Source: Paenibacillus sp. BIHB 4019
GTDB lineage: Bacteria > Bacillota > Bacilli > Paenibacillales > Paenibacillaceae
DNA: 64,000 bases
Assembly (NCBI RefSeq): GCF_002741035.1
Contig: NZ_CP016808.1
Span: 186,001-250,000 of the forward strand
Direction: 5' to 3'
In this document: positions 28,091 through 36,609 of the stretch, one piece after another
Numbering within the stretch: position 1 is the stretch's first letter
Layout of the letters: every line of letters begins with the position of its first letter
The notes under the pieces: generated by a model
What the model saw: only the letters and a program-made list of their open reading frames with translations
What the model was told of the DNA's origin: nothing
The model's database searches: none
Position numbers and translations under genes: made by a program

Positions 28091-29283
28091 TAGAAGAACT
28101 TCCCTTTGCGCAGAACGAGCGGAATGCCGCCGATAATGAACAGATAGCGCAGGTCGATCATTTTCTTCAGCCATGCCGCTACCCGGCCTTTATATTTTTT
28201 GCCAAAAGCAAGGCCGATCGCTTCGCCTTTGCCAAGGGACGCTACTGTACCTTTATTGCTGAACGCGAATGCTTTAAGCGGCTGGTTGCGAATCGAAGCA
28301 ACCAAATTATGTGCGCACACGACGCCCTGCTGCATCGCAATTTGCGCAGTTGGCGGATATGGACGGCCTTCCGGATTAAACATGAGAGAGTTGTCGCCCA
28401 AAATGTAAATATTTTCATGACCTGGCGCGCGCAGCTGGTCGTCGATTTTCACGCGTCCGCGCATCGTTTCAAAGCCTGCATCCTCAATCAAGCGATTGCC
28501 GCGGATGCCGCCCGTCCAAATAACCGTTGCCGACTTGATCTCTTCCCCTTCGCCAACAACGACGCCTTCTGCCGTGCACTCTTTAATCGCTGTGCCAATT
28601 CGGAACGTAACGTTTTTCTTCGTCAGCACATTCATCGCATATTCGACAAGCTCAGGATCAAAGCCTGGCAGCGCCGTTGGAGCCGCTTCAATATTGTAGA
28701 TTTTCACAAGCGCCGGGTCCACATCGAACTGCTTGCACAGCTCAGGAATGCGGTCGGACAGCTCGCCGACGAACTCAATGCCGGTAAAGCCTGCTCCGCC
28801 TACAATAAACGTCAAATAATCGGTGCGATGCGGCTCGCGCTTGAAGCGGGCAAATTGATATTCAATATGCTCGCGAATAAGGCGGACCGAGTTAATGCTG
28901 CGAATGTTCATCGCATGCTCGCCAAGACCAGGAATGCCGAACGTTTCCGGCTCTCCGCCCAGCCCCACAACCAAATAATCGTAAGACAGCGTACCGTCTT
29001 CCAAAATGACCTTTTTGTCCTGCGGGCGAATTTGTACAACAGTCGATTTCACAAAATCAATTTTAAATTCATCAATCAGCTTCGAGATGCTGACACGGGC
29101 ATTTTCAGGATTATCGGTTCCTGCCGCCGGCATATGCAAATGTGTGGTAATGTAATGATAGTCATGCTTGTTTACCAATGTAACATCTGCTTCGTTGTAG
29201 TTAAGCTCCTTCTGCAAACGCAACGCCGTCAGTACTCCGCCGTATCCCGCACCCAGAATAACAATCTTAGGTATGTTGCTCAT
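28090..29283 (-). CDS. type II NADH:quinone dehydrogenase (NDH-2, YumB-like)
   Basis: A 397-residue FAD enzyme that passes electrons from NADH to menaquinone without pumping protons. FAD-binding GAGYGGVLTALRLQ at the N-terminus, NADH-binding FIVGGAGFTGIEFVGEL around residue 160, YILGDNSLM for the FAD ribityl contact, and a C-terminal amphipathic/hydrophobic anchor. Divergent from the ferredoxin reductase gene. Confidence 0.92.
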   Translation of the reverse strand: MSNIPKIVILGAGYGGVLTALRLQKELNYNEADVTLVNKHDYHYITTHLHMPAAGTDNPENARVSISKLIDEFKIDFVKSTVVQIRPQDKKVILEDGTLSYDYLVVGLGGEPETFGIPGLGEHAMNIRSINSVRLIREHIEYQFARFKREPHRTDYLTFIVGGAGFTGIEFVGELSDRIPELCKQFDVDPALVKIYNIEAAPTALPGFDPELVEYAMNVLTKKNVTFRIGTAIKECTAEGVVVGEGEEIKSATVIWTGGIRGNRLIEDAGFETMRGRVKIDDQLRAPGHENIYILGDNSLMFNPEGRPYPPTAQIAMQQGVVCAHNLVASIRNQPLKAFAFSNKGTVASLGKGEAIGLAFGKKYKGRVAAWLKKMIDLRYLFIIGGIPLVLRKGKFF

Positions 29284-29577
29284 CGTATGATCCCTTCCAT
29301 TCCTATGCGTTTAATTATATTGTGAAAAATTACACAAACCTCTTTCTACATTTATGATCTATGAGGATTAAATGTGCAACTTAGTCTCCCTTTAATTAGC
29401 CAATTTCCAGCTGTACCAACCTTAACATACAACAGACATACTACAGAGTTTTAAACAAAAGTTCAATGGCATTTTATACGAAAAAGTTTAGAAGGGCATA
29501 CAAATTAGTTATTTCCTTCTTTGTCTCCGTAAGTTTATAATAATAAGGATAGATACAAATATATGGAGGTGCCTACG

Positions 29578-30579
29578 TTGTCTCAAACTGAACTACCTGA
29601 AAACATTGTCGATATCGCAATTATTGGCGGCGGTCCCGCTGGCCTGTTCGCTGCTTTTTACGGCGGCATGCGCCAAGCATCCGTTAAGCTTATTGAAAGC
29701 ATGCCCCAACTTGGAGGACAACTGGCTGCTCTTTATCCAGAGAAATATATTTATGACGTTGCAGGCTTCCCGAAAGTTACGGCGCAAGAGCTTGTTGACC
29801 GCCTTGTGGAGCAGCTCAACCATTTCAAGCCTGAGATTTGCCTGGAGCAAAAAGTTACACAGGTCGTCAAAAAAGATGAGCGCCTGTTTGAAATTACGAC
29901 TGATACAGAAACCCACTACGCGAAGGCCGTTATTATTACAGCTGGCGTAGGCGCTTTTGAGCCGCGTCGTCTGGAGCTTCCAGAGGCTGCCGCTTACGAG
30001 AAGAAAAATCTGCATTATTTTGTCGGCGACCTGCAGCGCTTTAAAGACCAGAACGTCCTGATCAGCGGTGGCGGCGACTCCGCGGTTGACTGGTCGCTTA
30101 TGCTCGAGCCGATTGCAAAGAGCGTGACGCTCATCCATCGCAGAGACAAGTTCCGTGCGCATGAGCACAGTGTAGAGAAGCTGATGAATTCCAAGGTCAA
30201 TGTGCTGACTCCGATGGAAATTACCGCGCTGCATGGCGAGGACCAAATCGAGAAAGTTACGCTTGCCCATGTGAAAACGAAAGAAACGACAGAGCTTGAT
30301 GTTGACGCCGTTATTGTCAACTTCGGCTTCGTATCCTCCCTCGGCCCAATTGCCGAATGGGGCATTGAAATTCAGGGCGGCTCCATCGTCGTAGATACGC
30401 GCATGGAAACGAATATTCCTGGATTGTTCGCCGCAGGCGATATTACGACTTACCCAGGCAAGCTCAAGCTGATTGCTGTCGGGTTTGGCGAAGCGCCAAC
30501 AGCGATTAACAATGCTAAAGTATATGTAGATCCGGAAGCGAAGCTTTCCCCGGGCCACAGCAGCAATATGAAGCTGTAA
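29578..30579 (+). CDS. ferredoxin/flavodoxin-NADP+ reductase (YumC type)
   Basis: A thioredoxin-reductase-like flavoprotein of 333 residues lacking the CxxC redox pair, as expected for YumC-type [21 protein letters not shown] binds FAD and [13 protein letters not shown] binds [16 protein letters not shown] lies near the end. TTG 29578 is chosen because GGAGGTG overlaps the ATG at 29563 and sits six bases before the TTG. The gene reduces ferredoxin or flavodoxin. Confidence 0.92.
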   Translation: MSQTELPENIVDIAIIGGGPAGLFAAFYGGMRQASVKLIESMPQLGGQLAALYPEKYIYDVAGFPKVTAQELVDRLVEQLNHFKPEICLEQKVTQVVKKDERLFEITTDTETHYAKAVIITAGVGAFEPRRLELPEAAAYEKKNLHYFVGDLQRFKDQNVLISGGGDSAVDWSLMLEPIAKSVTLIHRRDKFRAHEHSVEKLMNSKVNVLTPMEITALHGEDQIEKVTLAHVKTKETTELDVDAVIVNFGFVSSLGPIAEWGIEIQGGSIVVDTRMETNIPGLFAAGDITTYPGKLKLIAVGFGEAPTAINNAKVYVDPEAKLSPGHSSNMKL

Positions 30580-30630
30580 GCCGGAGACGCTCGCAGCCTT
30601 CCATACATGCAAGGAAGTAAATACACACAA

Positions 30631-30697
30631 ATAAGGGTATTCTACCTTGGAGCGATGCATAGCATTAAGCGGTGCATGCCAAGGAGGATACCCTTAT
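30631..30697 (+). promoter_or_regulatory. long leader hairpin masking ribosome site and start codon
   Basis: ATAAGGGTAT (30631-30640) pairs perfectly with ATACCCTTAT (30688-30697). Pairing continues through TCT/AGG and CCTTGG/CCAAGG with one bulge, then ATGCA/TGCAT. The 3' arm holds AAGGAGG and the first two bases of the ATG at 30696. No T-run follows, so it is not a normal terminator. Confidence 0.75.
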
Positions 30698-30935
30698 GTT
30701 TTGTCCAGTCTGCAATGGCATCAAGAGAGTGGAAGTAAATTGCGACAAGTGCAATGAAGCGATGAACGATTGCGGGCGTACGCTGGAATGGAGTGATCCT
30801 TATGCTCCATACGAGCCTGTATCCATCTCCGGTTCCGCTCGCAATCAGATAGGCGATGCAAGTTGTTTACATACGGCACTGTGCCCAAGCTGCGCGCATA
30901 CGATAGAAGTGTGCATAAGTGAATGGCAGGAATAA
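30696..30935 (+). CDS. cysteine-rich zinc-ribbon-like small protein
   Basis: 79 residues with CPVC (3-6), CDKC (16-19), a single Cys at 26, and CPSC plus one more Cys near the end. This is consistent with one or two zinc ribbons or a metal/redox sensor. I do not recognise a family. ATG 30696 has a perfect AAGGAGG site, buried in the stem at 30631-30697. It lies downstream of the ferredoxin reductase gene but with its own structured leader. Confidence 0.75.
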   Translation: MFCPVCNGIKRVEVNCDKCNEAMNDCGRTLEWSDPYAPYEPVSISGSARNQIGDASCLHTALCPSCAHTIEVCISEWQE

Positions 30936-30939
30936 CGTC

Positions 30940-31083
30940 TCAGGCTGTAATGCGCACATCCTCGTCTGTCAATTGCCTTCGCTTCATTTCATAAAGCAGC
31001 ATTTGAATAAATTCCTGATCTAGCTTAGACTGGACCGCCGCATAGTAGGTGTCCTTAAGAAAATCGTCGGACATAAGCTCCAT
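30940..31083 (-). CDS. sda: sporulation histidine kinase inhibitor Sda
   Basis: A 47-residue helical-hairpin protein. SDDFLKDTYYAAVQSKL and DQEFIQMLLYEMKRRQL align with the two helices of Sda, which binds KinA/KinB and blocks entry into sporulation when replication is active or damaged. Good AAGGAAG site eight bases before ATG 31083; ATG 31074 is possible. Control by DnaA is expected, because a DnaA-box cluster lies upstream as at B. subtilis sda. Confidence 0.9.
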   Translation of the reverse strand: MELMSDDFLKDTYYAAVQSKLDQEFIQMLLYEMKRRQLTDEDVRITA

Positions 31084-31161
31084 AATCGGCACTTCCTTTC
31101 TTGGCTTTTCTAATGCTTCACCATATTATCATGGGTGTAAACGATAGAACAACCGTTCGGG

Positions 31162-31260
31162 TTATACACAGCTGCTTGTGGACAGGGTGTGCATGGCATG
31201 TGTATAAACGTCGAATCTTGAGGATTCGCGCTGTGTACATTGTGGATACGGTTATACACA
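31162..31260. promoter_or_regulatory. DnaA-box cluster upstream of sda
   Basis: Three exact TTATACACA boxes: 31162-31170 (+), 31199-31207 (-) and 31252-31260 (+). Also TGTGGATAC (31241-31249, 8 of 9 to the inverted consensus) and TGTGGACAG (31177-31185, 7 of 9), all within 100 bp. The sda start is 79 bp away. A TGATAATAT extended -10 for sda lies at about 31124-31132. Confidence 0.85.
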
Positions 31261-31373
31261 GTCACAAATTTTACCATTTCCATAAAAAACTTTAATTACA
31301 ATCTCTTAATCTATCAATCTTATCGTTTAATGCCATTAGTTAATTTTTCCTCTTATGGGAATTCAATCAGGAG

Positions 31374-31402
31374 ACAAAAAAATAAACCCTTTCGGGTTTA
31401 TT
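31374..31402 (-). terminator. terminator of the spore-coat ATP-grasp gene
   Basis: AATAAACCC and GGGTTTATT form a 9-bp stem; reading leftward TTTTTTG follows. The stem overlaps the stop codon. Confidence 0.85.
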
Positions 31403-32072
31403 GCGGCCGCGTATTTACTTCGAAAATCCATATCTTCCCGCTCTTGTCGATGCCATAATCGAAGCCCAGCTGTCCGATGCCCGGAAACCGGCTTTCCAGC
31501 AGCTGTGTCGCCTGCACCGTCAATTCTCTCATCTTCGATTTTTTTGCCCGAACGGCTGTACCGGAAATCGAGCGCCTGATGCCTTCTGCCGCGCTAACCA
31601 TCGTTCCGCCTCGACAAAGGTTCGTTACGAATAAGCCCTCTCTAGCAATTCTTCCTACCATGGAGCGATAAACCCAGCCTCTATCGGTCTTTACATATTT
31701 CACGCGGTAATCGATCGGCCTGCTGCCGACGGACGCAAGAAGGATGCCTTTTTGTATAATATAAGCCCTTCTCTTGCGTTGTTTATCAAGTGCGCTCTTC
31801 AGAGCGTTAAAGCTGCTGAATTGCTTTTTCTTTGCATAGTAGGTGTAAGAATAGCTTGCGCTTCCATCCTGCGTCACCTTAATAACCCCGTGCCCGCCTG
31901 CTCCGCAAACCGGCTTGATGACAACCATTCGATGCGTTTGCAGCATGCTCCTCAAGTTTTCCCCAGTATACCGTCTGGTAGGGGGAATATGCGGGGCAAT
32001 ACCCGCGTGTGACAATAATACGGCCGTCTTCGCCCACTTGCTCGCCAACTGCCTGCCCTGATGTTCGCTCAA
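31398..32072 (-). CDS. YheC/YheD-family spore-coat-associated ATP-grasp protein
   Basis: 224 residues. MVVIKPVCGAGGHGVIKV is the ATP-grasp nucleotide loop and WIFEVNTRPQ the Mg-binding end typical of YheC/YheD. Bacillus members are found in the spore coat; the ligase substrate is unknown. It is short (Bacillus YheC/D are over 350 residues) and lacks the N-terminal region. The likely start is TTG 32072 after AAAGGAG. Confidence 0.8.
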   Translation of the reverse strand: MSEHQGRQLASKWAKTAVLLSHAGIAPHIPPTRRYTGENLRSMLQTHRMVVIKPVCGAGGHGVIKVTQDGSASYSYTYYAKKKQFSSFNALKSALDKQRKRRAYIIQKGILLASVGSRPIDYRVKYVKTDRGWVYRSMVGRIAREGLFVTNLCRGGTMVSAAEGIRRSISGTAVRAKKSKMRELTVQATQLLESRFPGIGQLGFDYGIDKSGKIWIFEVNTRPQ

Positions 32073-32198
32073 AAGCTACCAGCTCCTTTCCTGCTTCCTC
32101 CTCCATAGCATATGTCGGCAAGACGTCTGTCTCTTGGATGATTGACGCAGGTAAGAAGCCCCTCTTGTAAAGGCTGCGAATGCCAGTTAGGCCTTTAT

Positions 32199-34106
32199 TT
32201 AGTTTGGCTTCATTGAAAAATAAACCGTATACGCCTCGTCCTTAACCTCGTACAGCGGGATGAACCGAAACCCGCGGTCGATGCCTGCCGTCCGGTAATA
32301 GCCGCTATTCCACCAGCTGTGATTGCGCTCGCGGTCAGGCGTCAGCAGCGTGGCCGGATGGGCTGGATCACCAGCAAGATGGCGCTCCTCCGCTGTCAAG
32401 CCTGCAAGGACGACAGGACCATCGAGAAAAGCAACTTTTCCTTCGCCGCCCGGAAGCGGCTCAGCCTTCAGCGCCTTCGGCAGCTCCACCGTAATGCTAT
32501 CTCCATCCTCCCACTGGCGGGCCAGCTTCACGAAGGTGGAAGGTGCATATAAGCCCGCTTCGGCTGGGCGCCCATTAATAGAAATGCTCGCTTGCCCGCT
32601 CAGCCACCATGGCATGCGCAGCTTAAGCGCGAAGGTGACGGGCTGCTCCGTGCGGATAGTCAGCGTATACTTCATGCCATTCGGGCGGTGAATGGGCAGC
32701 GGCGGGGTATTTACCTTCGTGATGGCCTCCATCCCCGTAACCGACCAATTATTCAGCGGATAGTCCCCATATTGACCATCTTGCTCAAGCTGAAGACGAA
32801 TGGCACAGCCCTCCCATTCGCAGGCCAGCTCGGATGAAAGCCACTGGCATACCGATATCCCCTCCTGGTCTGCCAGAAAAATTTGCGAAGCGTATGCAGC
32901 ATTGGCCTGCACCAGCGTCCCGTGGCAGCACCAGAAATGCTGAGTGGGTGATCCCCACGCCTTTTGACTGCCCGCTCCCAGGCCAAGAAAATAGGAAACC
33001 ATGCCGGTATCGCCATGCTGGTGCGCCAGAACGCCATTTACAAAACGCCGTTCCCAATAATCGGCATACGCTGCCTCACCGGTCCAGCGCAGCAGCGTAT
33101 GGGCCAGCCGCATCATATTGTAATTGCAGCAATGCTCTTGACCGACGCCAAGCCTTGCCCCCATGTCTCCAGCAGGCATCCACAGCTCGCCATTATCACC
33201 CGCACCCGTTGCTACATACCCTCTATCCGTTACCGCGTTTTTCCAGAAGGCTTCAACTATTTTGCGATATTTTGCCTCGCCCGTTACCTCCCATGCCCGC
33301 GCAGCACCCAATATTTCAGGAATTTGCGTGTTGGCATGCTTGTTCGTTAGCACGTCCTGCCCTTCAAGCAGCGCATCGAAAAATCGCCGCCGTTCATATT
33401 TTTGAATGAGCGCCAGATGCTTCGGATCACGAGTAATGCCATACAGATCAGCCCATGCTTCCAGCATGCCGCCCGTCTCCAAATCAAGCAACTCGTCCAT
33501 TTCCTGCTCGGAAAAGCGTGCCGTCCATTGGTGGAACCATGCCGCCAAGCCATTCATAATGGCCAATGCCTTCTGATTGCCTGTCAACACGTACATCTCG
33601 TGCAGTCCCATAAGCAGCTTGTGAAGGGTATAATGCGGCGCCCACACAAATCTTCCTTGTGCCATGCGATTCATATACGTCTGGGGAAAAGCAGCCAGCC
33701 ACTGTCCATCATTCGCCTGCTGGCATCTTTCAAGCTCCGCTACAATAAAATCGGCTTTCGCTCTCACCTGAGCATCTCCCGTCTGCGAGTAGATCCGGGC
33801 AGCTGCAGACAGCCAGTGCCCCATCATATGTCCGCGCAGCTCGCAGGTTGGCGATTCCCAGCCCCAATGCCAATGCTCGGGGCCATCGCTGCTCGTCGTT
33901 GTCGCGCTCGTTGTACCCCCATTCCCGCTATAGCTCCACAGCCCGGCTTCCAAATAAAAATTGCGGAGCAGATTCTCATCCGTGAGGCTCATTATATATT
34001 TCTTGTTCAGCTCAAAGCGGGCTTTAAGCGGCCCCGGAGATAGCTTCACTTTGCCAGCGGCAAATTCGCTCAGCGCATGCATGGCGGATAAGTTCCTCTT
34101 ATTCAT
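32199..34106 (-). CDS. beta-L-arabinofuranosidase-like glycoside hydrolase (GH127/DUF1680)
   Basis: About 635 residues. An alpha/alpha-barrel N-terminal part and beta-rich C-terminal part are expected. EHCCNYNMMRLAHTLL (about residue 325) and FWCCHGTLVQ (about 392) supply the cysteine/glutamate metal cluster and the nucleophile region known from GH127. No signal peptide, so it acts on imported oligosaccharides in the cytoplasm. Divergent from an AraC regulator. ATG 34106 has GGAAGGGTG. Confidence 0.85.
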   Translation of the reverse strand: MNKRNLSAMHALSEFAAGKVKLSPGPLKARFELNKKYIMSLTDENLLRNFYLEAGLWSYSGNGGTTSATTTSSDGPEHWHWGWESPTCELRGHMMGHWLSAAARIYSQTGDAQVRAKADFIVAELERCQQANDGQWLAAFPQTYMNRMAQGRFVWAPHYTLHKLLMGLHEMYVLTGNQKALAIMNGLAAWFHQWTARFSEQEMDELLDLETGGMLEAWADLYGITRDPKHLALIQKYERRRFFDALLEGQDVLTNKHANTQIPEILGAARAWEVTGEAKYRKIVEAFWKNAVTDRGYVATGAGDNGELWMPAGDMGARLGVGQEHCCNYNMMRLAHTLLRWTGEAAYADYWERRFVNGVLAHQHGDTGMVSYFLGLGAGSQKAWGSPTQHFWCCHGTLVQANAAYASQIFLADQEGISVCQWLSSELACEWEGCAIRLQLEQDGQYGDYPLNNWSVTGMEAITKVNTPPLPIHRPNGMKYTLTIRTEQPVTFALKLRMPWWLSGQASISINGRPAEAGLYAPSTFVKLARQWEDGDSITVELPKALKAEPLPGGEGKVAFLDGPVVLAGLTAEERHLAGDPAHPATLLTPDRERNHSWWNSGYYRTAGIDRGFRFIPLYEVKDEAYTVYFSMKPN

Positions 34107-34245
34107 CGTTTGCACCCTTCCAGCACAATATTTGTTTTTCCTTCTTAGTCTAAAACGATATAATAAAAGGCGTACATGCACATCGATTAGTAAAACCTAT
34201 CCTTTTTTTGTGTCAAACAAATATATCTAACATATGGAGGCTTCT

Positions 34246-35115
34246 ATGGATGCCCACCTTGCTTTAACGGCTGACCGTTTTCCATTAGTACGGGACATTG
34301 GCTGGAACCAGACAGAGGAGCTATACACGCATCCCGATCGCACGCTGGATTATCATGTTTTTTTGTACGTGGCAAGCGGCAGCATGCAGGTGGTGGAGGA
34401 GGCGGTGCCCTTTCTAATCCAGGCGAAGCAATATTTATTTTTGAAAAAAGGGCTTCATCATTGGGGACGGCATGAAACGGCTGCGGGTACACAGTGGTAT
34501 TGGATTCATTTTAATATGGAAAATGGTGGTAATTATGAAAATACACCTTACAAAGAAAGGGCCCCGCTGCCGGAGCTGGCCCTTTATTATCCCGATCATT
34601 ATCAATATAGGCTCACCCTGCCAAAGCATGGCACTGCCTTTCCGGGCATGGAAAATCGTTTGAATGCGCTGATGAAGATGCCCCAGGAGGGGCGATCTCA
34701 TCAAATGACGAGAACTAGCCTCAGCGTATACGAGCTGTTTCTGGATCTTCACCAAGCGTCTACCCTGGAAAGAAAAAGCACAGGGGCTGAGGAAATTTCC
34801 GAGCGGATTATCGCTTTTCTGGGATCGCATAGCTGCGAGCCTTTTTCAGCCCGTCATTTGGCAGCTGCCTTAAACTTGAATTACAGCTATCTTTCCGCTA
34901 CATTCAAGCGCGTAACCGGACAATCCATCATTGAGGCGCATACCCGATTAAGGCTCCAGCACGCCGTAGCGCTAATGCGCAGCAGTTCCTTAAACATTTC
35001 TGATATTAGCGATCGGCTCGGGTATCAAAATCCATTTTATTTCAGCAGAGTGTTCAAAAAAATGTACGGCGAATCTCCCTCCTCTTACCTAAAGCAATTG
35101 TACCGTCCCTATTAA
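34246..35115 (+). CDS. AraC-family transcriptional regulator
   Basis: 289 residues: N-terminal cupin-like sugar-sensing region (DYHVFLYVASGSMQVVEE), then two helix-turn-helix motifs (FSARHLAAALNLNYSYLSAT and ISDISDRLGYQNPFYFSRVF). ATG 34246 is preferred because GGAGG overlaps the upstream ATG 34234. It probably controls the divergent GH127 gene, in a pentose-polysaccharide response. Confidence 0.88.
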   Translation: MDAHLALTADRFPLVRDIGWNQTEELYTHPDRTLDYHVFLYVASGSMQVVEEAVPFLIQAKQYLFLKKGLHHWGRHETAAGTQWYWIHFNMENGGNYENTPYKERAPLPELALYYPDHYQYRLTLPKHGTAFPGMENRLNALMKMPQEGRSHQMTRTSLSVYELFLDLHQASTLERKSTGAEEISERIIAFLGSHSCEPFSARHLAAALNLNYSYLSATFKRVTGQSIIEAHTRLRLQHAVALMRSSSLNISDISDRLGYQNPFYFSRVFKKMYGESPSSYLKQLYRPY

Positions 35116-35158
35116 AGGCAATGTCGCTGGTATAGTCCATCCACCGCAGGACGGCTTT

Positions 35159-35190
35159 ACGCATGTAGGCATGTACGCATGTAGGCATGC
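35159..35190 (+). repeat. 16-bp tandem repeat
   Basis: ACGCATGTAGGCATGT followed by ACGCATGTAGGCATGC, two near-identical units just after the AraC gene. Confidence 0.8.
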
Positions 35191-35213
35191 AGCCGCTATT
35201 CACTGGCTGGCGG

Positions 35214-35255
35214 AAAGAACAAAGAGGCTGCCCGGCGGCAGCCTCCTTGTTCTTT
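35214..35255. terminator. bidirectional terminator
   Basis: AAAGAACAAAGAGGCTGCC pairs with GGCAGCCTCCTTGTTCTTT over a 4-nt loop. Shared by the AraC gene and the convergent hydrolase. Confidence 0.85.
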
Positions 35256-35329
35256 CTAAATGGTTTATTTTGATGGGCAGGATAGCATTATTCGCTTTTA
35301 CTTTGCCTATATTCCACTTTCACCCTTCC

Positions 35330-36355
35330 CTATATGGAAAGCGTTTCTCGCAGCCAATTATAGGAAACCCGCCCGCTAATTTCATGGACACCCGGGAAAA
35401 TATCGGATTGCAGCTGCCCCGGCACGCCTTCGCGTTCATAAATGGCCTGCAGCTCTGCTGCCGCTTTTTTAAAGCCCTCAACCGGGAAAATCGGATCGTT
35501 TTGCCCTGATTCCAGAAACAGTGGACGCGGCGCAATTAGCCCGATCAGCTCGGGAAGCTCGGCGTGGGCCAGCAGGCCTGGCGTATAATTGTCGATACAG
35601 TGATGCACCGCAAATATGCTTTCCTTAAACGTATTCGTAAAACCAGTCAAAACAACTGCTTTTATTCGTTCATCCAGCGCTGCGGCTACATATGAGATAA
35701 GTGCTCCGCCGGAAAAACCCATCGCCCCTATGCGGGCTGCATCTACCTCTGGCCTGCCCGCCAAATGGTTAAGCGCTTCCAACACTTCAGCTGTCCGAAG
35801 GCCCGTTAGCGTTTTGCCCAGCATCATGAGCTGGGTAGACAATCGATAGCAGGAGCTTGGGGCATCGGGATTTTCCTGCAAATCCGCATCCAGCCTCCGT
35901 TCACCGAAGCCGACGACATCGGGCGCAATAACCACCATGCCTCGCTTTGCCAGTTGGACGGCAAAATGCTGATGAATGTTAGGCTCGCCATGGTCTTCCG
36001 CCCCGTCCGGGAGCAAACCGACGATTTCCCTGCTGCCATAACCATGCCCATGCACTGCCAATACACCGGGCAGCTGCCCGCTCTTTGCGCCATCTGGAAT
36101 AAGCACATACGCTGCGAAGGACAGCCCCGGTGTAGCGGACAGCTCCACCCGTTCCCTCGTATATCCATCGCATTGGACCCGTTCCAGCACGACAGGCTCA
36201 TGCCCAGGGTTTGATTCAAAAGAACCTATCGCTGATGCAAGCTCGCTCTTTAATTGCAGCCTTCTGCCTTCCCTGCTCTCTGCTTCCGCCGCTTCACGAT
36301 GCGCTTCAACCGCTTCCTCATAAAGCCGATTTAATAGCTGGTCTGCTTTCCACAT
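35330..36355 (-). CDS. acetyl-esterase-like alpha/beta hydrolase (Abhydrolase_7/dienelactone hydrolase type)
   Basis: 341 residues. Nucleophile elbow GFSGGA, oxyanion area AVHGHGYG, and FPGVHEIS near the end carrying the likely catalytic histidine. Similar proteins are annotated as acetyl xylan esterases or dienelactone hydrolases. Location beside an arabinofuranosidase and AraC regulator favours plant polysaccharide deacetylation. ATG 36355 follows GGAGG. A cre-like site sits upstream. Confidence 0.78.
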   Translation of the reverse strand: MWKADQLLNRLYEEAVEAHREAAEAESREGRRLQLKSELASAIGSFESNPGHEPVVLERVQCDGYTRERVELSATPGLSFAAYVLIPDGAKSGQLPGVLAVHGHGYGSREIVGLLPDGAEDHGEPNIHQHFAVQLAKRGMVVIAPDVVGFGERRLDADLQENPDAPSSCYRLSTQLMMLGKTLTGLRTAEVLEALNHLAGRPEVDAARIGAMGFSGGALISYVAAALDERIKAVVLTGFTNTFKESIFAVHHCIDNYTPGLLAHAELPELIGLIAPRPLFLESGQNDPIFPVEGFKKAAAELQAIYEREGVPGQLQSDIFPGVHEISGRVSYNWLRETLSI

Positions 36356-36411
36356 GAACGTTCCTCCTGCCACTGCCAAAATAGTTGCTTCACAACCGCG
36401 TTCTTCCTCAA

Positions 36412-36437
36412 AGAAAACGCTTACGAAAACGATTATA
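36412..36437 (-). promoter_or_regulatory. -10 box with overlapping catabolite-response (cre) site
   Basis: Minus-strand TATAAT (36437-36432) is followed seven bases later by CGTAAGCGTTTTCT (36425-36412), matching the cre consensus at 13 of 14 positions. A CcpA site just downstream of -10 normally represses. Confidence 0.6.
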
Positions 36438-36496
36438 CTCCCTATGCCCCTATAACGCTAAAGCCAACGATAACACTAGTCAAGCCTATTTATAAG

Positions 36497-36541
36497 AAAA
36501 AAGCTTCCAGCCTGCTTTTTTATCGCAGGCCGAAGCTTTTT
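36497..36541 (-). terminator. topB terminator
   Basis: AAAAAGCTTCGGCCTGC and GCAGGCTGGAAGCTTTTT form a stem ending in a T-run on the minus strand. Confidence 0.85.
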
Positions 36542-36609
36542 GGGGTTATCCCCATACTTAGTTGCTGGCTATCTAGTGTATTAGCTTGCTCGCTAACGTG
36601 CTTGATTCC

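Noticed and set aside
31101..31295. Replication origin at the DnaA-box cluster
   Set aside because: No dnaA/dnaN neighbourhood and only a short AT-rich flank; regulation of sda explains it better.
35159..35190. CRISPR-like repeat
   Set aside because: Only two directly adjacent 16-bp units with no spacer between them, and no cas genes.
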